Assembly: GCA_031216915.1 (NCBI GenBank)
Contig: CM062289.1
Location: 61,002,241 to 61,066,240, forward strand
Length of the DNA: 64,000 nucleotides
Direction: 5' to 3'
From: Pictodentalium vernedei
Lineage: Eukaryota > Mollusca > Scaphopoda > Dentaliida > Dentaliidae
This document shows, piece by piece, positions 22,110 to 32,642 of the stretch. A model generated the notes under the pieces. The model searched no databases. It had not been told where the DNA came from and saw nothing but the letters and a program-made list of their open reading frames with translations. How positions within the stretch are numbered: position 1 is the stretch's first letter; each line of letters starts with the position of its first letter. A program made the translations under genes and the position numbers.

Positions 22110-22468
22110 TTTATTCATTGGTGTTTAAGGTCACCTACTGATGCACAATGGCTAATCGAGACCGTGACAGTTTTACAGGGTGGAGGAAAACGGAGTACCC
22201 GGAGAGAACCACCGATCATCGACGATCAACTGTCAGTTCTTCAACATTCTAACTCTGATCAAGCTACGCTCAAGCAGGGTAACAGTGGTTGAAGACATGT
22301 GCTCCATCGACGTGTAGTTAGTACACGGCGTCGTCGTACCACCATGTAGGCAATCGTGATTAAGTGCCTTTGCCCAAGGACACAACGCGGGTCGGCCCGG
22401 ACGGGCATCTAACTCGGGACCGCCAGCATAAAAGTCCAACAGTCTACCACTGAGCCACCGCGCTCCCA
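22110..22468 (-). mobile_element. tRNA-derived SINE, copy 1
   Basis: Read on the minus strand, the head GGGAGCGCGGTGGCTCAGTG contains a Pol III A box (TGGCTCAGTGGT). GGTCCCGAGTTAGATGCCC, about 35 nt on, is a B box with one mismatch to GGTTCGANNCC form. The body carries CCTTGGGCAAAGGCACTTAA, and the tail includes AGAGAACCACCGAT-complement blocks also present in the SINE at 61036-61356. No protein is encoded. Confidence 0.75.
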
Positions 22469-23138
22469 ATTGATATGGCAGACCCACCGCTGGCTTCAGA
22501 AAATTCAACATTGTTCTGTTCTTATCTAAGACACGCAGTCTCCTTCATGCTGGCGAGTGGAAGATATAATCCACTGGTCAGTCGGGTAAAAATTAGTCGC
22601 ATTCTGATTTTCAAACAGGCAGAAAGGAACGAAGCGTTGGCATGCGCTCTGAGTGAAAAAGCCCTCCCTCCCCGATAAAACTTTCTTAAATAGTTAAGTC
22701 GCGTCGCTGTTAGATTTTTGTGTTGAAACTATTGGAACCCAAGAAGTCCTGGTGCACTGGTATAGAAGCTGATGTGATATTTGGTGTAATTACCCAAATG
22801 TTTTTTTGTCGAGGTATTTTTTTTAGCTGTGTTAATCCACAGCTACAGTAACGTTCGTCATTATTACTAGAAACACGGGTTGACTCGAGTACATAAGTGT
22901 CTAGGGACGATTTAGACGCCGAACGATGCGATTCGTCTGGTAGTTTCGTCGCAGAACACTGCAGAGGTTTGGCTGGGAGTAACTCGAAATTAGGAAAGAC
23001 CTGTTCATTTTGTCCGCTGCATCGATAAACAGTACGAAATATCTGTAATTACCGATGGTTTCTGGAATGATTAAGGTCATTCTTGCGTTTGGGTTTCATT
23101 TGAAATCCAGAACCGTCGGATTGACTGGGTTGTTGGAG
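22469..23138. other. Intron 1 segment without recognised features
   Basis: Nothing recognised apart from a short plus-strand frame (22475-22678) with no domain. Confidence 0.4.
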
Positions 23139-23275
23139 CATTCTAAGAGTCTGCTGCAGTTGTTTTGAGCTGTGTAGAAAAATTCCAACAGTCTGTTATA
23201 GCTATACAGAGCTGTGTAAAAGTGTTCTAAGAGTCTGTTGTAGCTACATAGAGGTGTATGAAAAGAGGAGAGGTA
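23139..23275. repeat. Three-unit minisatellite (about 45 bp)
   Basis: TTCTAAGAGTCTG, TTCCAACAGTCTG and TTCTAAGAGTCTG start at about 23139, 23186 and 23228. Each is followed by a GAGCTGTGTAGAAA-like end. Imperfect tandem units. Confidence 0.7.
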
Positions 23276-23429
23276 ACTGCCTAGCTGCATATATATATAT
23301 ACTACTCAAAGTTTGCTAAGCACCAAGTATATCCAAGTACCTGTTTTACGTTTTAGTTGAAATATTGTGATAAAAAGTGTGTATATTTTTTATTTAATTT
23401 TTTCTTTAATTATTTAAGTATAGAAATTT

Positions 23430-24068
23430 TTTATTTGTGTTTGACATTATTTTTTAGCTTTTGAACACGATAACCATGCAAAATGGATATTATTGGTAAA
23501 AGCGGATTTTTTTCAAATTTGCAAACAAGTTGACGGAGCGAACTTGTATGGGTTGAATATCGAGTATGAGACCCATCACTTTTAATCACAGCCTGACAAA
23601 GTCTTCTCATGCTCCCAATCAGGTTCCTGGTGGTCTTTGTGGGATGTTGTTCCATTCTTGGACCAGCATGGCACCAAGCTAATGGACACTTCATGGCTGA
23701 ACTGGACGGGCTGAAATTGCAAGCTACAACTCATTCTAGACATGTTCGATTGGATTGAGGTCAGGGGATCTTGCTGGCCAGTCCACACGCTCAATCCCCT
23801 CCCTCTGTCTGTACTCCCCGACAACATGGGCAACATGAGGACTGGCATTATCGTCCATCAGAATGAATCTATCACCCACTGTACCTGCATACAATCTGAC
23901 GTGGACATCCAGGATCTCATCAATATACCGCTGTGCAGTCAATGTACCACGTTCAAGGACACAGAGCTCTGTACGTCCATCCCTGCTGATGCCGCTCCTG
24001 ACCATGATTGACCCTCCACCATAGCGGTCATGCTCAGCAATGTTGGCTCTTGGTCTTCTCCATACCAT
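23430..24068 (-). pseudogene. Tc1 transposase, C-terminal part (remaining DDE residues)
   Basis: Continues after the LINE insertion: MVWRRPRANIAEHDRYGGGS, then ILMDDNASPHVAHVV with the second catalytic Asp (codon near 23850), then DWPARSPDLNPIEHV with the catalytic Glu near 23742. A TAG replaces Trp after HV, and the frame shifts near 23690. The expected C-terminus RNLIGSMRRLCQAVIKSDGS then HTRY follows in another frame to about 23530. With the first Asp at about 30275 the DDE triad was once complete. Not active as it stands. Confidence 0.85.
24058..24068. repeat. Target-site duplication of LINE copy 3 (3' side)
   Basis: CTCCATACCAT, identical to 30212-30222. Both lie in Tc1 transposase codons (MVWR), proving insertion of the LINE into the Tc1 element. 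Confidence 0.9.
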
Positions 24069-24306
24069 TTATTTATTTATTTATTCGTGCTTTACTGCCA
24101 CACCAGCAGCTTAGGCTATATCGTGGCGATGAAAGTGTATATTTCAAAAGACCATTGATTAAAATATGAAACAAATGGAATAAGAGGTTTAAAAATGATG
24201 AGTGTGAAACATAATGAGAAAGTGAGACCAGTAGTACAAAAAATACTGTGTAAATCAACCTGTGAAATAAATATGGATAGATGAAAATTAAAATGGTAAA
24301 AACAAT

Positions 24307-27300
24307 TTAAAATTTATTAAAAAGGTTGATTACTTTCAAGAATGAGATGACTTTTTGCGGGCTCGTATGATAAAATAAATCTCTCAAAGATCCGACTGTA
24401 AAATATTGCCCTCTAACATGATTAAAATCAGTACAATTCAGAAGAATGTGTTCCACTGACAACACCTGCTGGCAGGGAACACATTCTGGTCGCATATAAC
24501 CCTCTAACAAAAAGGAATGTGTAAGTCGTGTGTGACCAATATGACATCGTGTTAGAATAACATGATCTTTTCTACAAAGGTTACTGGAAGGGTAGTGATC
24601 AGAAATAGTTGGTCGGAAGCGATGGAGTTTGTTATTTGTCGCCCCATCCCATTCCGCCTGCCACATAGATCTGATGTAGGTACTAATATGTGGTTTGAAA
24701 TCACTGAAAGGGATGTTAAAATCAGTGAGAGGCTTTGTTAAAGCCTGTTTTGCTGCACTGACTGCGTTGGTGTTACCAGCGATACCTACATGTTCGGGTA
24801 ACCAGCAAAACACGATATCATATTGCTCAGACATGAGAGTTGTTAACTTCTCACGAAGTTCCAAAATGAGAGGGTTCTTCAACTTGGGGTTGAGTAAAGT
24901 CGGAGAAGATGATCGACTCTCTTTCCTGTGCATTCTCGATATGTTCAAGAGCGAGTTGTAAAGCTTTAACTTCAGCTGTGAAAATAGAACTATGATTCGG
25001 TATTCTGATTGAGATGACATGGTCATCAGTAACAGCAGCTGATGATACTTTGTCACCATCCTTAGATCCATCCGTATAGATCCTTGTATATGTACTATAC
25101 TTGGACTTTATTTCGGCATATTTTTGTTTGAACTGCAAGGAATTGGTATCAGATTTTTTGGTAGAAGCAAGGTCCAAAATAACTGTAGGTTTTTTAGGAT
25201 GCCAAGGAGGAATATGTGTTTTTCGATTTTCTTTTATTGTATGTGGTTCAATTTTGGTGGACTCCATGTGGGGTTTAATTCTAATTCCCAATGGGGGAAT
25301 ATGTTTCTGGTGGCGGTTAAAGAAATCAACATTTTGAGGGTCTGTAACACAATTATAAGCAGGATTTGAAGGATTGGCCAAAAGTTTAGACACATATTGG
25401 AGGGACAGTTTAATTCGACGCTTCTCAAGAGAAGGTTCCTCTGCTTCAACAAGCATCGAGTCTATAGGGGATGTTCGAAAAGCCCCTAGACTAATTCTAA
25501 TACGACTATTATGAATTGCATCAAGTGGTTCGAGATATGATTTTCTTGCAGAACCGAAAACTACACAACCGTAATCTAATTTTGACCGAACAAGTGATCT
25601 ATACAGATGGAGCAAAGTTTTTTGGTCAGCACCCCAATCGGCGCAACCAACAACTTTCAGCAGGTTCAGAGCTTTCTTACATTTAACTTTTAGTTGTTTT
25701 GTGTGGGAAGTGAAACTCAGTTTGTTGTCAAACAACAAACCTAAGAATTTCACTTCCTTAACAACTTTAATAGGACTACCATCAATTTTTAACTCCGGGT
25801 CGAGTTGATGTTTCCGAAGCTTACAAAAATGAACACAATTCGTTTTCATCTTTGAAAATTTAAAACCGTTTTTCTGTGGCCCATTTTTTGAATTTTGTTT
25901 AGACACAGCTGAAGTTTGCGCTCTATAGCATTCATTTTCTTGCTGCTGTAGCAGATTAAAAAATCATCTACATACAACGAAGAATCTACCATATTTTCAA
26001 TTGTTTCGATGATACTATTAATTCTCACCGAAAAAAGGGTAACAGATACGATACTATCCTAAGGAACCCCCAATTCCTGCTCGTGTGAATCGGATAACGT
26101 TGATCCAACACGAACCTGAAATTGGCGGTCCCTTAAAGAGTTTTCAATAAAAAGAGGCATTCGGCCTCTCAACCCCATGTTAAAAAGATCCTTTAAAATC
26201 ACATACGTCCACTTTGTGTCATATGCCTTTTCCAGGTCAAAGAAGATGGCGACCACATGTTCCTTTCTGGCGAAGGCATTTCGATAAACGTTTCAAGTCT
26301 GACCAAATGATCCACAGTACTTCTCTGGTTTCTGAAACCACATTGAACATCCACAAGCAGATTGTTCGATTCCAGAAACCAGACAAGTCGGTCATTGATC
26401 ATCCTCTCCATGGTTTTGCACAGACAACTCGTTGAGTCAATAGGCCTGTAATTGCTTTGGTTGCTATGATCTTTATCAGGCTTAGGAATGGGAATTACTA
26501 TAGCTTTGCGCCAAGATGGTGGGAACTGGCCCGTCACCCAAATGTCATTAAAAATAGATAGTAACAGCTTTAGAGATGATTGCGGCAGATGTTTTAAAAT
26601 TTGGTAATGTATTCCATCGGGTCCAGTGGCGGTATCCTTTGCTCTATGTAAAGAGTTGTTTAACTCTTCCATAGAAAAAGGTTCGTTGTAATTCTCTGAA
26701 TTATTGGATTTGAGCTTTTGTTTTTCTTGTTTTTTTTTAGTTTTTAGAAATTCAGGATTACAATTTTCTGACGACGAATGTTTCGAAAATGTAGAGGCCA
26801 ATTTATTTGAAATTTCTTTTTTTGATATGATTAGTGTGTTGTTATCTTTCAGATGTTGTACCGTTGATTTTGTGTCCTTTCCTTTAATTTTTCTTATCAT
26901 CTTCCAAATTTTTTTGATGGTGGTGTTTTGGTTAAGCTTTGAAACATAAGTTTCCCAAGAACTTTTCTTTTTTTGTTTTATTAGTCGTCTTGTTTTTGCC
27001 CGATTTATACGTAATTTATCTAAATTATTTGTGGATGGTGATTTGTTGAATTCCCGTTCAGTTTTCTTCCGATCCTTTATAGCCTGTTTACAATCGTTAT
27101 CAAACCATGGTTTGGTGAAACGTTTAGGATTTGTCGAGGTTTTAGGAATTACTTGGCTTACAATGTCAAGTAACTCTGTTGTAAAATGTTCAATCTGGTC
27201 AGTACTTTCACTAAATTTCTCCAGTGTGAGGCGTTCAGAACAGAGCAAGATGAAGGTCTCCCAGTCAGCCTTTTTAAAGCTCCACTGGGGCACCCTCCCA

Positions 27301-27992
27301 TCGTCTGCCGGAACTACACTCTCCAACACAACTTGAAAGTGGGGACTCCCGCACAAGTCACCTTACACATTCCACGAATAATCAAGAAAGAGGGAAGGGC
27401 TTGCAATTGAAATATCAATTGAAGTGTAAGAACCAAAAGCGGGGTGCAGATAAGTATCTGACCCATCATTGAACAAGCACAAGTCATATTTTGTAATGAA
27501 CTCTTCTACAGTTTTCCCTTTCACATCTTCTTGACTGCAGGAATTACCACAAAGGGGATTATGAGCGTTAAAATCACCCAACAAAATGTATGGGGTTGAG
27601 AGCTGTTGGACCAGTAGCTCAAGGTCATTCAGTAGTAGGGCTTTACTTGGTGAAACATAAATCGAACAAATTGTAACTGCTTTGTCTAAAGTTAGGCGTA
27701 CCGCCACAGCCTGTAAATTTGTCTGTAATGGTACAGAACTGTGAATGATGTCGTTCCTAACTAAAACAGATGTTCCACGAATACGAAGATCATTATCATC
27801 GGCCCAGGCATTATACGAAGTATAATGCTTCAAAGCTGAATGATCCTGAGCCTCAGGTTTCTTTAGAAGAGTTTCCTGCAGGCAAAAAGCTGCTGGTTTA
27901 TACTTTTTGCTTAAAATACCAAGTTCATTAAAATTCGCTCTAAAACCTCGACAATTCCACTGTATTATGTTTTGTGTAGATGTGTTATCCAT
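24307..27992 (-). pseudogene. LINE copy 3 ORF2 (EEP endonuclease, RT, RNase H, Cys/His C-terminus), multiply broken
   Basis: About 1,228 codons from MDNTSTQNIIQWNCRGF. EEP domain 27992-27330: YKPAAFCLQETLLK, TPYILLGDFNAHNPLCG; the SDH motif has decayed to SPHF. RT: SWRKAIVIPIPKPDKD, motif A FFDLEKAYDT (about 26240), motif C YVDD at 25974-25963. RNase H: RIYTDGSKDGDKV (about 25070) and LPEHVGIAGNTNA (about 24800), where the distal catalytic Asp position (NxRAD) has become Ala-Val. C-terminal CVPCQQVLSVEHILLNC. Frameshifts near 27355, 26260, 25910 and 25000-24850, and a TAG after ELGVP, inactivate it. Confidence 0.85.
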
Positions 27993-29422
27993 GTTTGAGC
28001 GGTGATTTGTTAGGTGGACGTATGGGCGATATTGCCCCCGCGTTTTTCTTTGGTTATGATTTACGTGAGGACCTATTTTGAGAAGAGTTCGAGCGTAAGT
28101 GCCCGAACGTTTCGTCGATGCAATCACCGATTTCCATTTCTTCAATACCCTCAAACCTGTTGCGGGTGATTGGGTCATGAAGAGCTTTAGGCAATCTCTC
28201 TGATACTTGTTTTGCTTTTTCTTGTTGCTTTTTGATTTTCTCTTGATTTCGTCTCTGACTCTGACTAAGAGTTTTGGGTTCTGGTTTTGATTTCGTTTTC
28301 GTTTGTCATTTTTCTGTTGCGATTTTCCTTCATTGGCTTTTTTCTCTTCCGTTTTAGTTTCATCTTGTTCTTTCCTCTGATTTGTTTTAGATTTTTCTTC
28401 CATTGTTGTACGTGTGGCTGGTGGTGTCTGAGTCGACTTTGGCTCTACTTGATCACTGTGATCTATTGTAAAGGCTCGAAGCAATGATGGCATTGTGCCT
28501 TTGATCCATGTAAATTCTGTCTGGCATTCTGCAGATTTTGTTGGTTTTTGTTTATGAACTACTGTGGCATATGATGGTACTGATGTATTCATGTCAGGCA
28601 TTGACGCAACAATTTCTCTGGCCTCTTGGAAACTAATTTGGTTTTTTTGCATTTTATTTGTTGGATTGTTTTTTCCTTTTTCCAGACAGGGCAATCTTTG
28701 GAAGATGATATGTGATTGCCCTGACAGTTGACACACTTGATTGGGTTGTTGCATGGCTCTTGATGTTGTTGGCCGCATCAGAAACATATCATTTGTCCTC
28801 TGCAATTATTTTGACTGTGTCCATACTTTTGACACTTGAAGCATCGAAGTGGATTTGGAATGTACAGATCCACTTTGATGTTCATGTAACCCACTTTAAT
28901 AGCTTTTGGTGGTTGTGCAGAGTTGAATGTTAAAATATATGTATTGGTTTGTATTACGTTTCCGTCTCTTTTGATTGATATTCGTTTGACATTGTCAACA
29001 CCCTGTGAATTCAGCTCTTTCTGTATTTCAAGTTCATCAATGCCAGACAGTTCCTTTGTTCTTAAAACGCCTTTGCAGCTATTGAGAGTCTTATGAGCAA
29101 AGGCGTTGACTTCTAGATCCACCAGTTTATCTGTTTTGAACAAATTGATGGCCTGCATTTCTCTTTTACATTCAATTAATATTCCACCAGATCTTAGTTT
29201 TTTGACACTTTTTACATTCCCGGCAATTCCTGTAATGGCTTTTTCCAGTGCAAAAGGGTTGATATCTGTAGCCCTTTTACCATCGTTTGCTGCATAAATA
29301 ATAATAAATTTTGGCCAGTTGTTTATGTTAGCTGGTACTGTTTCACGATCTGAGTCAGAGTCAGGGTTAGATAAATATATCTCGTGCCCTCGTTTTTGTT
29401 TTTTGGGGGGTATGTTTGACAT
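27985..29422 (-). pseudogene. LINE copy 3 ORF1 (RRM-like region and three zinc knuckles), one nonsense and two frameshifts
   Basis: ATG at 29422 (MSNIPPKKQKRGHEIYLSNP), then an acidic-Ser stretch. The RRM-like domain follows (PFALEKAITGIAGNVKSVKK, KGVLRTKELSGIDELEIQKE, DNVKRISIKRDGN...YILTFNSAQPP), then knuckle 1 CFKCQKYGHSQNNC, knuckle 2 CF-stop-CGQQHQEPC (TGA at 28780-28778), and knuckle 3 CVNCQGNHISSSKDC. A frameshift near 28655 and another near 28230 lead to the basic C-terminal tail ending SPLKHG. About 478 codons if the breaks are ignored. Upstream, the frame stays open through GSLHGSNPTPCWTPWWVG in the leader. Confidence 0.8.
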
Positions 29423-30211
29423 GGTTATTTTGATAATCACTGCCTCGTCTCCCACCCACCACGGAGTCCAACAAGGGGTAGGGTTACTGCCATGCAGTGA
29501 ACCCACCGGGTTGTCGGTATTCCCACATACCTGGTATGAAGCAGTATACTCAGTCAGTGTTGATGCCGATGCATACCACTGACTGATTGGCCCGTGTGTG
29601 GAAGTGCCAGGTCTTCAGATGGCGGCCATCCAATCAATCACTGTGTGAAACACCGTAATAAAAGGTTGCCATGCATAACCGAAACAGACAGTGCAGCAAA
29701 ACTAAGTGGTTATTGAAATATAAAGTGTTTAAAAACAGTACACAATGGCAATTGTGTTATGTGAATAAAAGAAATGATTGATTGAATGGCCACCAAATGC
29801 CCCCCGACGTGACACCCAGTACGTTTTGGGGTGGGGGCTCCCGATTGGCCAGAACGGACCATCCGACCATTCTTCTACTCCCGAAATTGGGGCCAAAGCA
29901 GTGTGTTGAACATTTCTCCGAAATGGAGACCAGGGCTCCATCCCGGAGATTACCCTAACCGGGGCCCGAGTCCTCAACTGCCAGAATTCCTTCTTCCGGG
30001 GCCTTCAGAACACACCTCACGGGAGAACAAGGTGCCTGCCAGATGGTATTAGCAGGATTGATCATTTTGGTCCGGGGCTGCGTATTTGTGTATTTCGCAG
30101 CAAACCAGCTCAATTGAGCAAACCTGCCAATTAGAAATTAGCAAACCTGCCCAATCGAGCAGGCCGTCCTCTATCCGCCACCTAGTAGGGGATGATCAAA
30201 CCCCCCTAGGC
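29423..30211 (-). promoter_or_regulatory. LINE copy 3 leader (type I)
   Basis: Between 30165 and 30092 three direct repeats of (G/T)GGTTTGCT spaced 19-22 bp are followed by the CTGCGAAATAC...TACGCAG stem. Farther in are ACCTTGTTCTCCCGTGAG, a CTCCCACCCACCACGGAGTC block and an upstream reading frame MGSLHGSNPTPCWTPWWVG in frame with ORF1. Conserved in seven copies in this window. Promoter activity is inferred from LINE biology. Confidence 0.55.
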
Positions 30212-30222
30212 CTCCATACCAT
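30212..30222. repeat. Target-site duplication of LINE copy 3 (5' side)
   Basis: CTCCATACCAT, 11 bp, immediately after the LINE 5' terminus CCTAGG(C). Matches 24058-24068 exactly. Confidence 0.9.
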
Positions 30223-30732
30223 AGAACGCCTATCTGTGTGGTTTAGACAATACCTTGACGCATCTGTAAAAAGGACAGGTCGTCAATCTTCTCTGGCCCG
30301 TCCAACGTGGTCCATGACCCATTCATACCGTGCCCTGTGGTGGTTCTGGGAAAGCGGAATGCGAATACATGGTCTTCCCGATCGGTGACCACCTTCGTGC
30401 AACCTTGCTCGGATAGTCTGCATCGAAACCTTTACCCTGGATGCATTCTGAAGATCACTGCGAAGCTGGGTTGTTGTGGCAAAGCGGTTCCTACGGGCCT
30501 GAATGATCAAAAACCGATCTTCAGCTGCACATGTTGCCCTGTCTCTGCCACCACCATGTCGTCTTACTGGTGTGCCATACTACTGAAATCTTGCCCATGC
30601 TCTGGTGATGACCGTATGGTGCACACCAAGGGCTTCACTAACCTGACGATGGGTAGCTCCTTGCGCCACCATCTCTACAGCCCGCCACATTTCTGCTTCA
30701 GACAAATGTCTTCTTACATTTGTATTTGCCAT
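30223..30732 (-). pseudogene. Tc1 transposase, N-terminal part (HTH domains, first catalytic Asp)
   Basis: Start ATG at 30732 (MANTNVRRHLSEAEMWRAVE). The paired-like helix-turn-helix follows (VEMVAQGATHRQVSEALGVH), then a TAG in place of an expected residue (RFQ-stop-YGTP). The second HTH is FATTTQLRSDLQNASRVKVS with TIRARLHE. A TGA replaces Trp in the conserved D-W (RAREDW to RARED-stop) just before LFTDASRYCL, which holds the first catalytic Asp. It reads into the LINE insertion site at RRSMVWR. Two nonsense changes, but the frame is otherwise kept, so the copy is young. Confidence 0.85.
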
Positions 30733-31012
30733 ATTCAATCATTAAATCACAAAGGGTTTGCATTGAAATGAAGATTAAATACCCTACACATGTCATGTAC
30801 ATGTAAACAATACACGAAAACATCATGAAAATCAAAGGGTACATGCTTTCCGTGACTGTCATGAAACGTCTGCCTGTCAAGAGAGCTAATGTAAACACCA
30901 GGACCATCCCAATACATCCCTCAATCATATCCACCAAAAATATCGCTAATATGTCACAAGCAAATTTCACAATGATGTGTCTAATATTTGATGCTTAGCA
31001 AAATTTGAGTAG

Positions 31013-31200
31013 TATATAGTTTATTCAATGCAAAATTAAGTGATATTGGTTATTGTTACTGTGCTTTGATTTGTGCATTTCATTTGACTCTTCAAAGTTA
31101 TTTAATTCTAGATTGTTGACTGAAATTGAATTAAAGTGTAGTAATATAAGAAGTATATTTTCTTAGGTAAATTAAATTACCTATAAGTTATTACAGGAAC
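31013..31200. other. Flank of the Tc1 insertion
   Basis: AT-rich intron sequence; nothing recognised. Confidence 0.4.
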
Positions 31201-31831
31201 TGCACTACACAAGCTGTGTGTGGGGATACCACTATAACAGTATGTGTTGAAATTGGTATTAACAAATGTTTGCTAAATACTGTAGGTGATTATTTCACTA
31301 GCAGTGCATGTTGTGTGGTAGTTCTGGTGGGGATGCCACTGGTATCAGCAAGTGTGTGTGTTAGCACTAACAATTTGTGTTATAAACAATTACTGTAGGT
31401 GATTATTTCACTAGCAGTCCCCGTAATGTGACTTTTCTGGCGGGGATACCATTAGTTATTTATTTATTTATTGGTTCTTAACGCCACATTAAAATTTATT
31501 AAAAAGTTTGATTTCCTTCTAGAACGAAAGAACTTTATGAGGATTTGGACTGTAAAATAGGTCTCGAAGAGACACAACATTAACATACTGTCGTCTACTA
31601 AGATTAAAATCAGTACAATGTAGAATGTGCTCCACTGACAACACCTGCTGACAGGAAACACACTCTGGTCGCACAGTACCCTCCTACAAAAAAGAATGTG
31701 TTAGTCGTGTATGACCAATATGACATCGTGTCACAATAACATGATCTTTTCATGGTCTAGTATCAGTAAGTGTGAGCATAAGCACTAACAAAGCTGTATG
31801 TTAGACAAATACTGTAGGTGATTATTTCTTT
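31201..31831. repeat. 113-bp tandem repeat, interrupted by LINE copy 4 and truncated by copy 5
   Basis: TGTAGGTGATTATTTC occurs at 31281, 31394 and 31813. The first interval is 113 bp; the second is 419 bp, which is 113 bp plus a roughly 300-bp LINE fragment. Units share GGGGAT(G/A)CCA, TATCAG(C/T)AAGTGTG and GCACTAACAA. The last unit ends where the G-run of LINE copy 5 begins. Confidence 0.75.
31456..31751 (-). mobile_element. I-group LINE copy 4: 5'-truncated 3' end
   Basis: About 300 bp comprising the (TAAA)n tail and the last ORF2 codons: TTTAATAAATTTTAATG, and complements of GGTCTCGAAGAGACACAACA and CACCTGCTGACAGG. It stops at CATGATCTTTTC within the Cys/His C-terminal region. A typical truncated TPRT product. 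No clear target duplication. Confidence 0.75.
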
Positions 31832-32642
31832 GGGGGGGGGGGGGGGGGTGACCATGGAAGACAGAGAACGGCCTGCTCAATTGGGCAGGTTTGCTGGTTT
31901 TTAATTGGCAGATTTGCTCAGTTGAGCAGGTTTGCTGCGAAATATAAAAAAATACGCAGTCCCGGACCAAAATGGTCATTCCTGCAAATAACATCTTGCA
32001 GGTACCTTGTTCTCCCGTGAGGTGCGTTCCGAAGGCCCCGGGGGAAGGAATCCTGGCAGTTGAGAACAGACTGGGTCCCGGTTAGGACAAATCTCCAGGA
32101 TGGAGATCAGGTCGTAAACATGGCATTGGCCCTGGTCTCCATCATGGAGGTACCTGTTCAATACACTGTTTTGGCCCCAACTTCGGGAGTAGAAGGATGG
32201 TCGGATGGTCCGTTCTGACCAATCGGGAGCCCCCACCCCAAAAAGTACTGCGTGTCACGTCGGGGGGCATTTGTTGGTCATTCAATCAATCATTTCTTTT
32301 AATCACATACCATAATTACCAATGTGTACTGTTTTTAAACATTCTGTTTTAACAAATACTTAGTTTTGCTGCGCTGTCTGTTTAAGTTAAGTGGCAACTT
32401 TAATTACAGTGTTTTGTAAAGTGGTTGGTTGGATGACTGCCATCTGAAGACCTGGCACTTCCACACTCGGGTCAGTCAGTCAGTGGTATGCTTCGGCATC
32501 AACACTGACTGAGTATACTGCTCCATACCAGCTGTGTGGGAATACCGTCAACCCAGTGGGTTCACTGCGTTGCAGTAACCCTACCCCTTGTTGGACTCCG
32601 TGGTGGGTGGGAGTCGGGGCAATGAACAATTAAAACAAAAAT

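Larger units (their letters stand above)
24069..30211 (-). mobile_element. I-group LINE copy 3, full length (6.1 kb) with target-site duplication
   Basis: The only copy in the window with both natural ends and an exact target duplication, so it defines the family. It has a leader of 789 bp, ORF1 29422-27985, ORF2 27992-24307, a 3' UTR of about 220 bp ending CACGATATAGCCTAAGCTGC, and a tail of AATAAATAAATAAATAAA. EEP endonuclease plus RT plus RNase H, with a zinc-knuckle ORF1, places it in the I superfamily in the broad sense (I/Nimb-like). Jockey proper usually lacks RNase H. Clade is not provable without a tree. Confidence 0.9.
23302..31012 (-). mobile_element. Full-length Tc1-like DNA transposon, split by LINE copy 3
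   Basis: Terminal inverted repeats CTACTCAAAGTTTGCTAAGC (left) and its complement GCTTAGCAAAATTTGAGTAG (right) are bounded by TA at 23300-23301 and 31013-31014. Without the 6.1-kb LINE and one copy of its 11-bp duplication the element is about 1.56 kb, the usual Tc1 size, with one transposase gene on the minus strand. The right end recurs as a fragment at 47469-47606. Confidence 0.9.

Noticed and set aside
23736..24011. Plus-strand ORF opposite the Tc1 transposase
   Set aside because: Shadow of the minus-strand transposase, whose DDE motifs are clear.
30092..30211. HDV-like self-cleaving ribozyme at the LINE 5' end
   Set aside because: I could not place the required nested pseudoknot helices. 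Left as a test in the findings.
31201..31454. Satellite array mistaken for LTR
   Set aside because: Period 113 bp, no LTR ends, no primer-binding site or gag-pol between copies.
31832..31848. G-run as a regulatory G-quadruplex
   Set aside because: It coincides with the variable 5' terminus of the LINE. Quadruplex function is not supported by sequence alone.
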